Origin: an uncultured Verrucomicrobia subdivision 3 bacterium
GTDB taxonomy: Bacteria > Verrucomicrobiota > Verrucomicrobiia > Limisphaerales > UBA11358
Length of the DNA: 12,167 nucleotides
Assembly: GCA_903861445.1 (NCBI GenBank)
Contig: CAIOUK010000054.1
Coordinates: forward strand, 1 to 12,167
Direction: 5' to 3'
The notes beneath the pieces were generated by a model. It was not told the DNA's origin. It did not search any database and saw nothing but the letters and a program-made list of their open reading frames with translations. Positions within the stretch are counted from its first letter, which is position 1; every line of letters starts with the position of its first letter. The translations under genes were made by a program, and so were the position numbers. This document shows positions 6,965 through 12,167 of the stretch, one piece after another.

Positions 6965-8272
6965 ATGAAAACCGCCCTGTCCGATCTCGGTCAACGCACC
7001 GCGCCGCCGCCGATTTCGTGGTTGATGAAAGCCGCGCTGGCGCGGCCTAAACTTATCTCGCTCGCCGTCGGGTTCACGGATAACGCCACGCTGCCCGTCG
7101 AAGCCTCGCGTCGGCTGCTCAATCAAATTCTCCATTCGGCAAAAACCGGCCAGCCTGCCCTGCAATACGGCACCACCGCTGGCGAGGAAACATTGCGGCA
7201 GCTCACCGCGACGCACCTGCAAAAGCTGGACGGCGGACACGATCGCGCGTATTCGCCCGAGCGCGTCATCATCACCGGCGGCTCGCAGCAACTGCTTTAC
7301 ATGACGATGGAAGCGCTGTGCGACGAAGGCGACCTCGTGCTGGTGGAAGACCCGACTTATTTTGTTTTTCTGAGCATCCTGCAAAGTCGCGGCCTCCGCG
7401 CGCGCGGCGTGCGGCTGGAGCGCGACGGCCTCGATTTGGCACATCTGGAAAAAGTTCTGACGCAGTTGCAGAAATCCGGCGAACTCCGCCGCGTGAAGGC
7501 ACTTTACCTCGTCACCTATTTTCAAAACCCGACCGGCGCGACTACGACGCTCGCCAAAAAATGCGCGGCATTGGCACTGCTGAAAAGATTTGAGCGCGCT
7601 GCCGGCCATCCGATTTATCTGCTGGAAGACGCCGCTTATCGCGAACTGGCTTTTCCCGGTAGGGCTGACCTGCCGGTCAGCCAGGCGGAGCCGCCGCTCG
7701 GCCCTACCACGCCACCGACAGCACTTACAATGCCCGGCGCGCGCGACCGCGTGATTTACGCCGGCACTTACAGTAAGCCGTTTGCGACCGGTGTGCGCGT
7801 GGGTTTCGGCATTTTGCCGGAACCACTGTTTACCGCCGTGCTACGCATCAAGGGCAATCACGATTTCGGCACGGCGAATCTGCTCCAGCATTTGCTGGCC
7901 CGCGCTCTGGCTGACGAAACTTACGACCGGCAGGTGGTGAAGGCGCGGCACAATTACGCCCGCAAGGCCTGCGTAATGAAATCGGCGCTGGTAAAATATT
8001 TTCCGGCGTCCGTGGAAATCTGGGAAGCTGCCGGCGGACTTTATTTCTGGGCGCGGCTACCAAAGAAAATTTCCGCGGGCGTGAACTCAAAAATCTTCCA
8101 AACTGCATTGAAACACGACGTGCTCTACGTTCCCGGCGAGCTGTGTTACGCCGATGATGCCACGCGGCGCAAACCGGCGAATGAAATGCGCCTCAGCTTT
8201 GGAAATGCCAGCACTGCCGACATCCGCGAAGGCATTCGCCGGCTGGGCGCGGTGCTGCGGAAGTTTGTTTAA
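6965..8272 (+). CDS. Class I/II PLP-dependent aminotransferase (2-aminoadipate / MocR-domain type)
   Basis: This is a fold-type I aminotransferase transferring an amino group between an amino acid and a 2-oxo acid in the cytoplasm. The 435 residues show the expected order: QYGTTAGEETLR (67-78), ITGGSQQ (103-109), FQNPTG (186-191) with Asn188, EDAAY with Asp222 and Tyr225, the Schiff-base lysine in GTYSKP (Lys271), and the substrate carboxylate arginine in NEMRLSFG (Arg409). The pattern is closest to LysN/2-aminoadipate-like and MocR C-terminal domains, with no DNA-binding domain. The true substrate cannot be told. The start ATG at 6965 is chosen over an upstream ATG inside the previous gene. 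Odd: residues 232-248, between the Asp/Tyr motif and the lysine, are encoded by a 51-base palindromic element. The gene converges on hisB with an 18-base gap. Confidence 0.9.
   Translation: MKTALSDLGQRTAPPPISWLMKAALARPKLISLAVGFTDNATLPVEASRRLLNQILHSAKTGQPALQYGTTAGEETLRQLTATHLQKLDGGHDRAYSPERVIITGGSQQLLYMTMEALCDEGDLVLVEDPTYFVFLSILQSRGLRARGVRLERDGLDLAHLEKVLTQLQKSGELRRVKALYLVTYFQNPTGATTTLAKKCAALALLKRFERAAGHPIYLLEDAAYRELAFPGRADLPVSQAEPPLGPTTPPTALTMPGARDRVIYAGTYSKPFATGVRVGFGILPEPLFTAVLRIKGNHDFGTANLLQHLLARALADETYDRQVVKARHNYARKACVMKSALVKYFPASVEIWEAAGGLYFWARLPKKISAGVNSKIFQTALKHDVLYVPGELCYADDATRRKPANEMRLSFGNASTADIREGIRRLGAVLRKFV
7658..7708. repeat. 51-base palindromic element inserted in frame in the aminotransferase gene
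   Basis: The ends GGTAGGGC (7658-7665) and GCCCTACC (7701-7708) are perfect 8-base inverted repeats. Inside are two further hairpins: GGCTGACC (7663-7670) with GGTCAGCC (7675-7682) around loop TGCC, and GGCGG (7684-7688) with CCGCC (7691-7695). The inner and outer stems share a few bases, so a cloverleaf-like or alternative fold is possible. The element starts on a codon boundary, is exactly 17 codons long and has no stop, encoding residues 232-248 (GRADLPVSQAEPPLGPT). No target-site duplication is visible. I believe GGTAGGGC/GCCCTACC-ended palindromes recur in verrucomicrobial genomes, but I cannot verify this here. No second copy is in the window. Confidence 0.75.
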
Positions 8273-8290
8273 GTGCGACTCGGGGCGGGA

Positions 8291-8956
8291 TCAGAGCTTG
8301 CCCTTGGTGCTGGGCAATTGCCCGGCGATGCGTGGATCGTGCTGGCGGGCGATGTCCACGGCGCGGGCAAAGGCCTTGAACAGCGCCTCTACAATGTGAT
8401 GCGGTTCGTCGCCGTAGAGCAGTTCGAGGTGCAGATTGCAGCGGGCTTCGTTCGCGAAACCCTGAAAAAATTCCCGCGCGAGGCCGAACCGGAACCGGCT
8501 CGACGCATCCTGATTTTTTTCCGCGTCGGTGATTTTCTGCGAATATTTGTCCAGCCCGCGCCAGACGAGGAAAGGCCGGCCGCTGAAATCCACGACGCAA
8601 CGGGCTAGACATTCGTCCATCGGCACATAGGCTTCGGCACCTGTTTTTTTTCCACTTGGCCGGGGTGCTGCCCATCCGTAACGGCGGATGCCCCGTTTGT
8701 CGCCGAGCGCGGTGGCGATGGCCTGGCCGAGCGCGATGCCGCAATCCTCAACGGTGTGGTGCGCGTCCACTTCGAGATCGCCGTCACAGCGCAAATCCAA
8801 ATCCATCGTGGCGTGCTTGGCGAAGAGCGTGAGCATGTGGTCGAAAAACGGGAGGCCGGTGCGGATTTTGGCTTTGCCCTTACCATCGAGATTGAGGTGG
8901 ATGGAAATTTGGGTTTCCTTCGTGTGACGTTTGATTTTGGACGAGCGCGGTTTCAC
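8291..8956 (-). CDS. hisB: Imidazoleglycerol-phosphate dehydratase
   Basis: The enzyme dehydrates imidazole glycerol phosphate to imidazole acetol phosphate, the sixth step of histidine synthesis, using a di-manganese centre. It is the monofunctional form with no phosphatase domain. Seen: TKET (12-15), FFDHML (37-42), the metal motif HHTVED (66-71), GDKRGIRRYG (85-94), VPMDE, DFSGRPF, the second metal motif HHIVEA (186-191) and the C-terminal STKG. From the GTG at 8956 it has 221 residues; the family is usually ~195-200. The extra length comes mainly from a 13-14 residue insertion (95-108) before VPMDE and a longer loop near 133-157. A TTG at 8992 would add 12 residues; neither start has a Shine-Dalgarno sequence, and the GTG better fits family N-termini. 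It is the last gene behind the ABC/TPR cassette (45 bases after the TPR gene). Confidence 0.95.
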   Translation of the reverse strand: MKPRSSKIKRHTKETQISIHLNLDGKGKAKIRTGLPFFDHMLTLFAKHATMDLDLRCDGDLEVDAHHTVEDCGIALGQAIATALGDKRGIRRYGWAAPRPSGKKTGAEAYVPMDECLARCVVDFSGRPFLVWRGLDKYSQKITDAEKNQDASSRFRFGLAREFFQGFANEARCNLHLELLYGDEPHHIVEALFKAFARAVDIARQHDPRIAGQLPSTKGKL

Positions 8957-9001
8957 GGGGAAATTAAAGCAGAGCGGCGGCGGAAAGACCAAGCGGAATT
9001 G

Positions 9002-9847
9002 TCACGGCTGCTTGGCGGAAATTTTTTTCTGGATGGCGTCAATCTGCACTTGGAGCGCGTCAGGTGCGGGTGAAACCTTCTGGGCTGCGTGCAACCAGTT
9101 GATGGCTTGAGCGTAATTGCCCGCCTCGTCTTCGAGGTGTCCCAGATTGACGACGATTTCTTCAAAGATCAATTTGCTTTCCTTTTGACTGGCCGGCGGG
9201 AGGGCGAGATATTTTCTGACGCCCAGCTCCCAGACATTCCGGGCGCGATTCAGGTCGTGAAGGCTTTCGTGATAAAGCCGGCCAAGCTCAAATAGGATTT
9301 CGCAACTATCCGGATTGTTCCGCAAACCTTCGCGCAGAAACGCCTCGGCCTGGTCGGGGCGGTTCAAGTGTTCGCGCAGGAAAAAGGCGCCGACGGTGTA
9401 GGTTTCGATTTTTTGCGGGTCAAGATCAGCGGCGAGACGCAGCCACGGCAGAATTTCGCGCTCATTGCCGTGTTCCAGATGCGTGTGCTTGGTGATTTTG
9501 AAATTGCGACCAAAGGCGTCAATCCAGTCCTTAGGCTTGCCGAGAAAATCCTCGTTCTTCTCGTCTTCCTCGGATTCCTTTTTGCCGTGAGAGTGGGAGA
9601 TGATTTCCTTTTCCTCGTCGGAATTTTTATCAAAGACGGACGGATAGTAGCCGCTGTGAAAATAAACGTCGGCCATCGTGAAAAACTGGTTGGCGAACAG
9701 CTTGCGGCCATCGCCAAACATAAGGCCGAAGACGTTGCCCGCCTTGTCGCGCTGGCTCCAACCGGCGGCTTGCGGCGCGAGGCCGATGGCCAGCGTGAAC
9801 GCCAGTGCCAGCAGCGCGGCGAGCGTGAGCGGCGGGGAGATTTTCAT
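9002..9847 (-). CDS. Exported tetratricopeptide-repeat protein of the ABC cassette
   Basis: From the ATG at 9847 the product is 281 residues. It has a hydrophobic N-terminal signal or anchor (about 7-28), then a segment with NQFFTMADVYFHSGYYP (53-69), a very acidic linker (77-100) next to an HSH triplet (85-87), a second His cluster HTHLEH (121-126), and a helical part with TPR-like repeats (about 131-265: LRLAADLDP, AEAFLREGLRNNP, ILFELGRLYH, AINWLHAAQKVSP). TPRs bind other proteins, so it may be a periplasmic partner of the ABC transporter. Its ATG overlaps the permease stop by one base (TGATG). The frame is open upstream to 9949, but that part lies within the permease gene and lacks a signal sequence. 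No specific function is recognised. Confidence 0.82.
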   Translation of the reverse strand: MKISPPLTLAALLALAFTLAIGLAPQAAGWSQRDKAGNVFGLMFGDGRKLFANQFFTMADVYFHSGYYPSVFDKNSDEEKEIISHSHGKKESEEDEKNEDFLGKPKDWIDAFGRNFKITKHTHLEHGNEREILPWLRLAADLDPQKIETYTVGAFFLREHLNRPDQAEAFLREGLRNNPDSCEILFELGRLYHESLHDLNRARNVWELGVRKYLALPPASQKESKLIFEEIVVNLGHLEDEAGNYAQAINWLHAAQKVSPAPDALQVQIDAIQKKISAKQP

Positions 9848-10626
9848 CAGGTCGTCAAATTTTTGCGGCGGAAGCCAAGCCACGCCAGTGTGAGAAATAT
9901 TCCCGTCCAAGCGGCAGCGTAAAGTGTGGCCGCGAGAATTTTCACCCATGAAACGCAGCCCATGTTATAGACCACGAAGTCGCTCAGATAATACCATTCG
10001 AGGTGCGGGATGAAATAATAGACGCCCGCCAGCACGCTTTGCATCGGCTCCGGTTGCGAGAGGGCGATGGTATTTAGGTGGCCGCCGACGAGCATGATGC
10101 CGGCGACCACGATGAAGGAAATCGTGGACGTGGACGACGGCGCGGCAAAATAAATCGAGCCGAGCAGCACGAGTGCGATGACGACGGCGAGCAGGCACCA
10201 TTGCATCCACGCGGCTTGAAAATACATCACCACCGGCCAGGTGTGTTCGCGCGAACTGGCGATGACGGCAAAGAAAAAATAAAAAACCACGAGCGCAATG
10301 CCGGCAGCCAGCCAGCAACCGAGAAATTTTCCGGCGATGACCTGCGCGCGCGACACCGGCTTGGCGAGCAGCGGGAAAATGGTGCGCGCTTCGCGTTCGG
10401 CGGGAATCTGCCGCGCGGTGGTGACGATGGCGATGACGAGGGACGAAATCCAGATGAGCAGCAGGCAGATATCCTTGACGTAGCGGATGATTTTTTCGTC
10501 CTGAAAAAAATTGACCGCGCTGGCCGCAAAAGTGAGCACGGCAGTCAGGACGAACAGGACATAAAAATCCTTGCGACGGTAAAGTTCCTTGATGACGACG
10601 CCGGCGAGAGCGAAAATTTTATTCAT
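9847..10626 (-). CDS. ABC-2 type transporter permease
   Basis: This is the membrane component of an ABC-2 family exporter. The 259 residues contain six likely helices (about 22-40, 53-73, 98-122, 137-160, 165-185 and 230-252). The first cytoplasmic loop carries PAEREARTIFPLLAKP (75-90), a segment typical of ABC-2 permeases where the coupling helix meets the ATPase. The ATG at 10626 overlaps the ATPase stop as ATGA, giving strong translational coupling. A longer frame upstream (to 10761) is arginine-rich and lies wholly in the ATPase gene, so it is rejected. The substrate is unknown; related systems move drugs, polysaccharides or membrane components, or serve gliding and spore functions. Confidence 0.88.
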   Translation of the reverse strand: MNKIFALAGVVIKELYRRKDFYVLFVLTAVLTFAASAVNFFQDEKIIRYVKDICLLLIWISSLVIAIVTTARQIPAEREARTIFPLLAKPVSRAQVIAGKFLGCWLAAGIALVVFYFFFAVIASSREHTWPVVMYFQAAWMQWCLLAVVIALVLLGSIYFAAPSSTSTISFIVVAGIMLVGGHLNTIALSQPEPMQSVLAGVYYFIPHLEWYYLSDFVVYNMGCVSWVKILAATLYAAAWTGIFLTLAWLGFRRKNLTT

Positions 10627-11378
10627 GGCAGCAGGGGTGAAGGTTGAAAACCGACGATTTTGAGGAATGCCTTTTCCAGATTTTCGTGGCCAGCGGAAAT
10701 TTCGGCGACGGAGCCGACGGCCTTGAGTTCGCCCTGATGAATGATGGCGACGCGGTCGCAAATGGTTTCCACTTCGCCGAGTTCGTGCGAGGAAAAGAAA
10801 ACCGTTTTGCCTTCGTTTTTGAGCCGCTGGATGATTTCGCGGACTTTCATGCGGCCCAACGGGTCGAGGCCGCTGGTGGGTTCATCGAGGACGAGCAGAT
10901 CGGGATTGTTGATGAGTGCCTGCGCCAGGCCGACCCGCTGTTGCATTCCTTTGGAATAGGATTTGATCGGCCGTTTGGCGGCGTGTTCGAGTTCGACCAG
11001 TTTTAGGAGGTTGGTAATCCGTTTATCCATTTCTGCATAGGCCAGCCCGAAAATTTTGGCGTAGAAGCGGAGCAATTCCTCGGCGGTCAGAAATTTGTAA
11101 TAATAGGTTTGCTCCGGCAGATAGCCGATGCGCTGGCGGGCGATGGGCTGACGCACATCAATGCCGAAAAGTCGACCAGTGCCGCTGGTCGGCGGGACGA
11201 AGCCAAGCAGGACGTTCATGGTCGTGGTCTTGCCCGCGCCATTCGGGCCGAGGAAGCCGAAGACTTCGCCGGCGCGAACTTCGAGATCGAGGCCGACGAG
11301 GGCGACTTTGGTGGTCTGCCGGAAATCGCGGCTGCGGTATTCGACGCGCAATTTTTCGGTTTGCAAAATCGTAGTCAT
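10623..11378 (-). CDS. ABC transporter ATP-binding protein
   Basis: This is the cytoplasmic ATPase that powers the adjacent permease. All motifs are present in 251 residues: Walker A GPNGAGKT (44-51), Q-loop Gln90, signature SKGMQ (142-146), Walker B LLVLDE with Glu166, D-loop SGLDP, and the switch His198 in FSSHE. It is of the CcmA/NatA/GldA-like class that pairs with ABC-2 permeases. The C-terminal part after ~215 is short, as is usual for this class. It heads the minus-strand cassette ATPase-permease-TPR-hisB. The upstream region holds a perfect A/T-rich hairpin, and no ribosome binding site is visible. Confidence 0.95.
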   Translation of the reverse strand: MTTILQTEKLRVEYRSRDFRQTTKVALVGLDLEVRAGEVFGFLGPNGAGKTTTMNVLLGFVPPTSGTGRLFGIDVRQPIARQRIGYLPEQTYYYKFLTAEELLRFYAKIFGLAYAEMDKRITNLLKLVELEHAAKRPIKSYSKGMQQRVGLAQALINNPDLLVLDEPTSGLDPLGRMKVREIIQRLKNEGKTVFFSSHELGEVETICDRVAIIHQGELKAVGSVAEISAGHENLEKAFLKIVGFQPSPLLP

Positions 11379-11405
11379 GCCAGCACCAAGAATGTTGGTT
11401 TCAAC

Positions 11406-11428
11406 ACATTTTTTCTAGCGAAAAATGT
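11406..11428. promoter_or_regulatory. Perfect A/T-rich inverted repeat upstream of the ABC operon
   Basis: ACATTTTT (11406-11413) and AAAAATGT (11421-11428) are perfect 8-base inverted arms around a 7-base centre, 28-50 bases before the ATPase start codon. This is a plausible operator-type site or leader hairpin. No clear -10/-35 pair could be placed with confidence, and there is no sign of which regulator might bind. Confidence 0.35.
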
Positions 11429-11490
11429 CAGCTGGCTTGGCACCGGGAAAAATTGGTGGTTTTAATCTGCCAGCGAGGTTGCGCAGACAC

Positions 11491-11520
11491 AAAAAAGCGC
11501 AAGGCGTGAAAGCCTTGCGC
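11491..11520 (-). terminator. Intrinsic terminator of the first pseudopilin gene
   Basis: Read on the minus strand, a perfect 9-base stem GCGCAAGGC/GCCTTGCGC with a 6-base loop is followed directly by six T residues (11491-11496 as A on the + strand). It begins about 20 bases after the stop codon of the pseudopilin, so it insulates the ABC operon from pilin transcription. Confidence 0.9.
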
Positions 11521-11540
11521 GTGTGTGGGTAACAGATTTC

Positions 11541-11921
11541 CTACGGTTGCAAATGTGCCGGATTCACCGTAGTGCCCAGTGAGCATTGAGCTGAAGGGAC
11601 AGTGCCCACCGCGTTCAGGGTGTAGGTGCCACCGGCCGGGCAGGGCGGAATCTGTCCCTTTTGATTTAGTTTAACATAGGGCGTCAAATCATTGGGATAG
11701 TTAATGACATCGCCAACATGTTTGCCGGCCTCGACCGAGAATTGCTGCACGGCGGTATCAATCTGGCGGAGGTTGTTGATGCAGACGGTGGCTTGAGACC
11801 TAGCCCCCGCACGTAACAGGGCAGGAATGGCAATCGCGGCCAGCAAGGAAATGATGGCAACGACGATCATTATCTCCACCAGCGTAAACCCCCGCAAACG
11901 GACTGTTCGCATGGTTTTCAT
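11541..11921 (-). CDS. Type II secretion / type IV pilin-like pseudopilin
   Basis: The 126-residue protein has a short basic leader (1-11) and the prepilin peptidase site G|FTLVE, with Gly11, Phe12 as the residue to be methylated, and Glu16 at the conserved +5 position. A hydrophobic helix (12-37) follows, then CINNLRQIDTAVQQ (47-60), common to GspG/PilA-like pseudopilins. The C-terminal part contains CPAGGTY (94-100) and a final CSLGTTV; the three cysteines 47, 94 and 113 allow a disulfide. It is short compared with a typical GspG (~140). After processing it would assemble from the inner membrane into a pilus or pseudopilus. No other secretion genes are in the window, but a paralog lies directly upstream on the same strand. 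Confidence 0.9.
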   Translation of the reverse strand: MKTMRTVRLRGFTLVEIMIVVAIISLLAAIAIPALLRAGARSQATVCINNLRQIDTAVQQFSVEAGKHVGDVINYPNDLTPYVKLNQKGQIPPCPAGGTYTLNAVGTVPSAQCSLGTTVNPAHLQP

Positions 11922-11957
11922 TTTTTTATTGAAGCGGTGTGAACCTCCAGCCGGCGG

Positions 11958-11987
11958 GTTATAGGATGATAACGGGACTGTTCACAA
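11958..11987 (-). promoter_or_regulatory. Possible promoter of the first pseudopilin gene
   Basis: On the minus strand, TTGTGA (11987-11982) and TATAAC (11963-11958) are spaced by 18 bases and precede the ATG by about 36 bases. A GGAGG at 11948-11944 lies 22 bases before the ATG, too far for a normal ribosome binding site. The assignment is based on pattern only. Confidence 0.45.
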
Positions 11988-12069
11988 ATTGCCTGCTGGA
12001 ACCGCTTACTTTTTAAATTAGCACAATCGATGCCACAATCAAACCCAGAAAAATAAAGAATGGGCATAA

Positions 12070-12099
12070 AAAAACCCGGAGCTTGCGCCCCGGGTTTTT
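12070..12099 (-). terminator. Intrinsic terminator after the second pseudopilin gene
   Basis: A GC-rich stem CCCGG/CCGGG, with an extra GC/GC pairing near the loop, is flanked by a run of A on one side and of T on the other. It therefore works as a classical terminator on the minus strand (stem followed by seven T) and could also act on the + strand. It lies ~22 bases after the stop codon of the partial pilin gene, the same arrangement as for the first pilin. Confidence 0.88.
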
Positions 12100-12121
12100 G
12101 AAGTGGCATAAATGAATATGC

Positions 12122-12167
12122 TTACGGGAGCACGTGCGACGGCGTCACAGTGCTACCCAGCGTGCAG
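12122..12167 (-). CDS. C-terminal end of a second pseudopilin (partial)
   Basis: Only the last 14 codons and the stop (TAA, 12124-12122) are in the window. They read CTLGSTVTPSHVLP, which matches 8 of 14 positions of the C-terminus of the neighbouring pseudopilin (CSLGTTVNPAHLQP) with the same spacing to the stop. This, plus the terminator just downstream, makes a tandem paralogous prepilin gene very likely, although its N-terminal prepilin motif is outside the window. Confidence 0.75.
   Translation of the reverse strand, partial: CTLGSTVTPSHVLP

Noticed and set aside
6875..7609. Minus-strand open frame of 244 codons opposite the aminotransferase
   Set aside because: It is antisense to a well-supported enzyme gene, has no family motifs and spans an operon junction.
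8644..8651. Possible frameshift in hisB at the run of eight T (A on the coding strand)
   Set aside because: The frame on both sides of the run is the same and gives correct HisB motifs before (RRYG) and after (VPMDE), so no frameshift is needed.
10627..10761. Longer N-terminus of the ABC permease
   Set aside because: The 45 added residues are arginine-rich, and their codons lie entirely inside the ATPase gene; the ATGA overlap start is far more plausible.
11932..12007. Inverted repeat AAGCGGT ... ACCGCTT around the pilin promoter
   Set aside because: Only 7 bases with more than 60 bases between the arms; this is easily due to chance.
11918..12109. 63-codon minus-strand frame upstream of the pilin
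   Set aside because: It covers the terminator and promoter region, begins within the terminator hairpin sequence and resembles no protein; it overlaps the pilin start only by chance.

Overview
The window looks like a piece of a chromosome from a moderately GC-rich Gram-negative bacterium, most probably a member of the Verrucomicrobiota (Pedosphaera/Limisphaerales type). This placement is an inference, not the result of a search. It rests on a small N-methylated pseudopilin with a close tandem relative, an aa3-type oxidase operon of planctomycete/verrucomicrobial appearance, an ABC/permease/TPR cassette, and an almost complete lack of Shine-Dalgarno sequences before the start codons. There are no tRNA or rRNA genes, no CRISPR arrays, and no transposase or integrase genes.

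Layout. (1) 1-3452, + strand: a tight cytochrome c oxidase operon with subunit I (5' end cut off), subunit III, subunit IV, two very small membrane proteins and subunit II, which is unusually last. A UUCG-loop hairpin overlaps the final stop codon. (2) 3596-5536, +: a biosynthetic arginine decarboxylase (speA) with its own likely promoter. (3) 5743-6198, +: an unrecognised 151-residue protein whose stop codon lies inside a 57-base inverted repeat. (4) 6298-8272, +: a six-helix membrane protein followed one base later by a class I PLP aminotransferase. (5) 11378-8291, - strand: an ABC ATPase, an ABC-2 permease and an exported TPR protein joined by overlapping start/stop codons, followed by hisB, which converges on the aminotransferase. 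(6) 11541-12167, -: a type IV pilin-like pseudopilin and the last codons of a paralogous one, each followed by a strong intrinsic terminator.

How the genes fit together: the oxidase genes encode one respiratory complex reducing oxygen with electrons from cytochrome c. speA begins polyamine synthesis. hisB is the sixth step of histidine synthesis, here placed behind an unrelated export-type ABC cassette. The pseudopilins belong to type II secretion or type IV pilus-like machinery encoded elsewhere.

Most notable observations: a 51-base palindromic element lies exactly in frame (17 codons, no stop) inside the aminotransferase gene; oxidase subunit I has isoleucine where the proton K-channel lysine is expected; and subunit III carries a hydrophilic insertion of about 70 residues.
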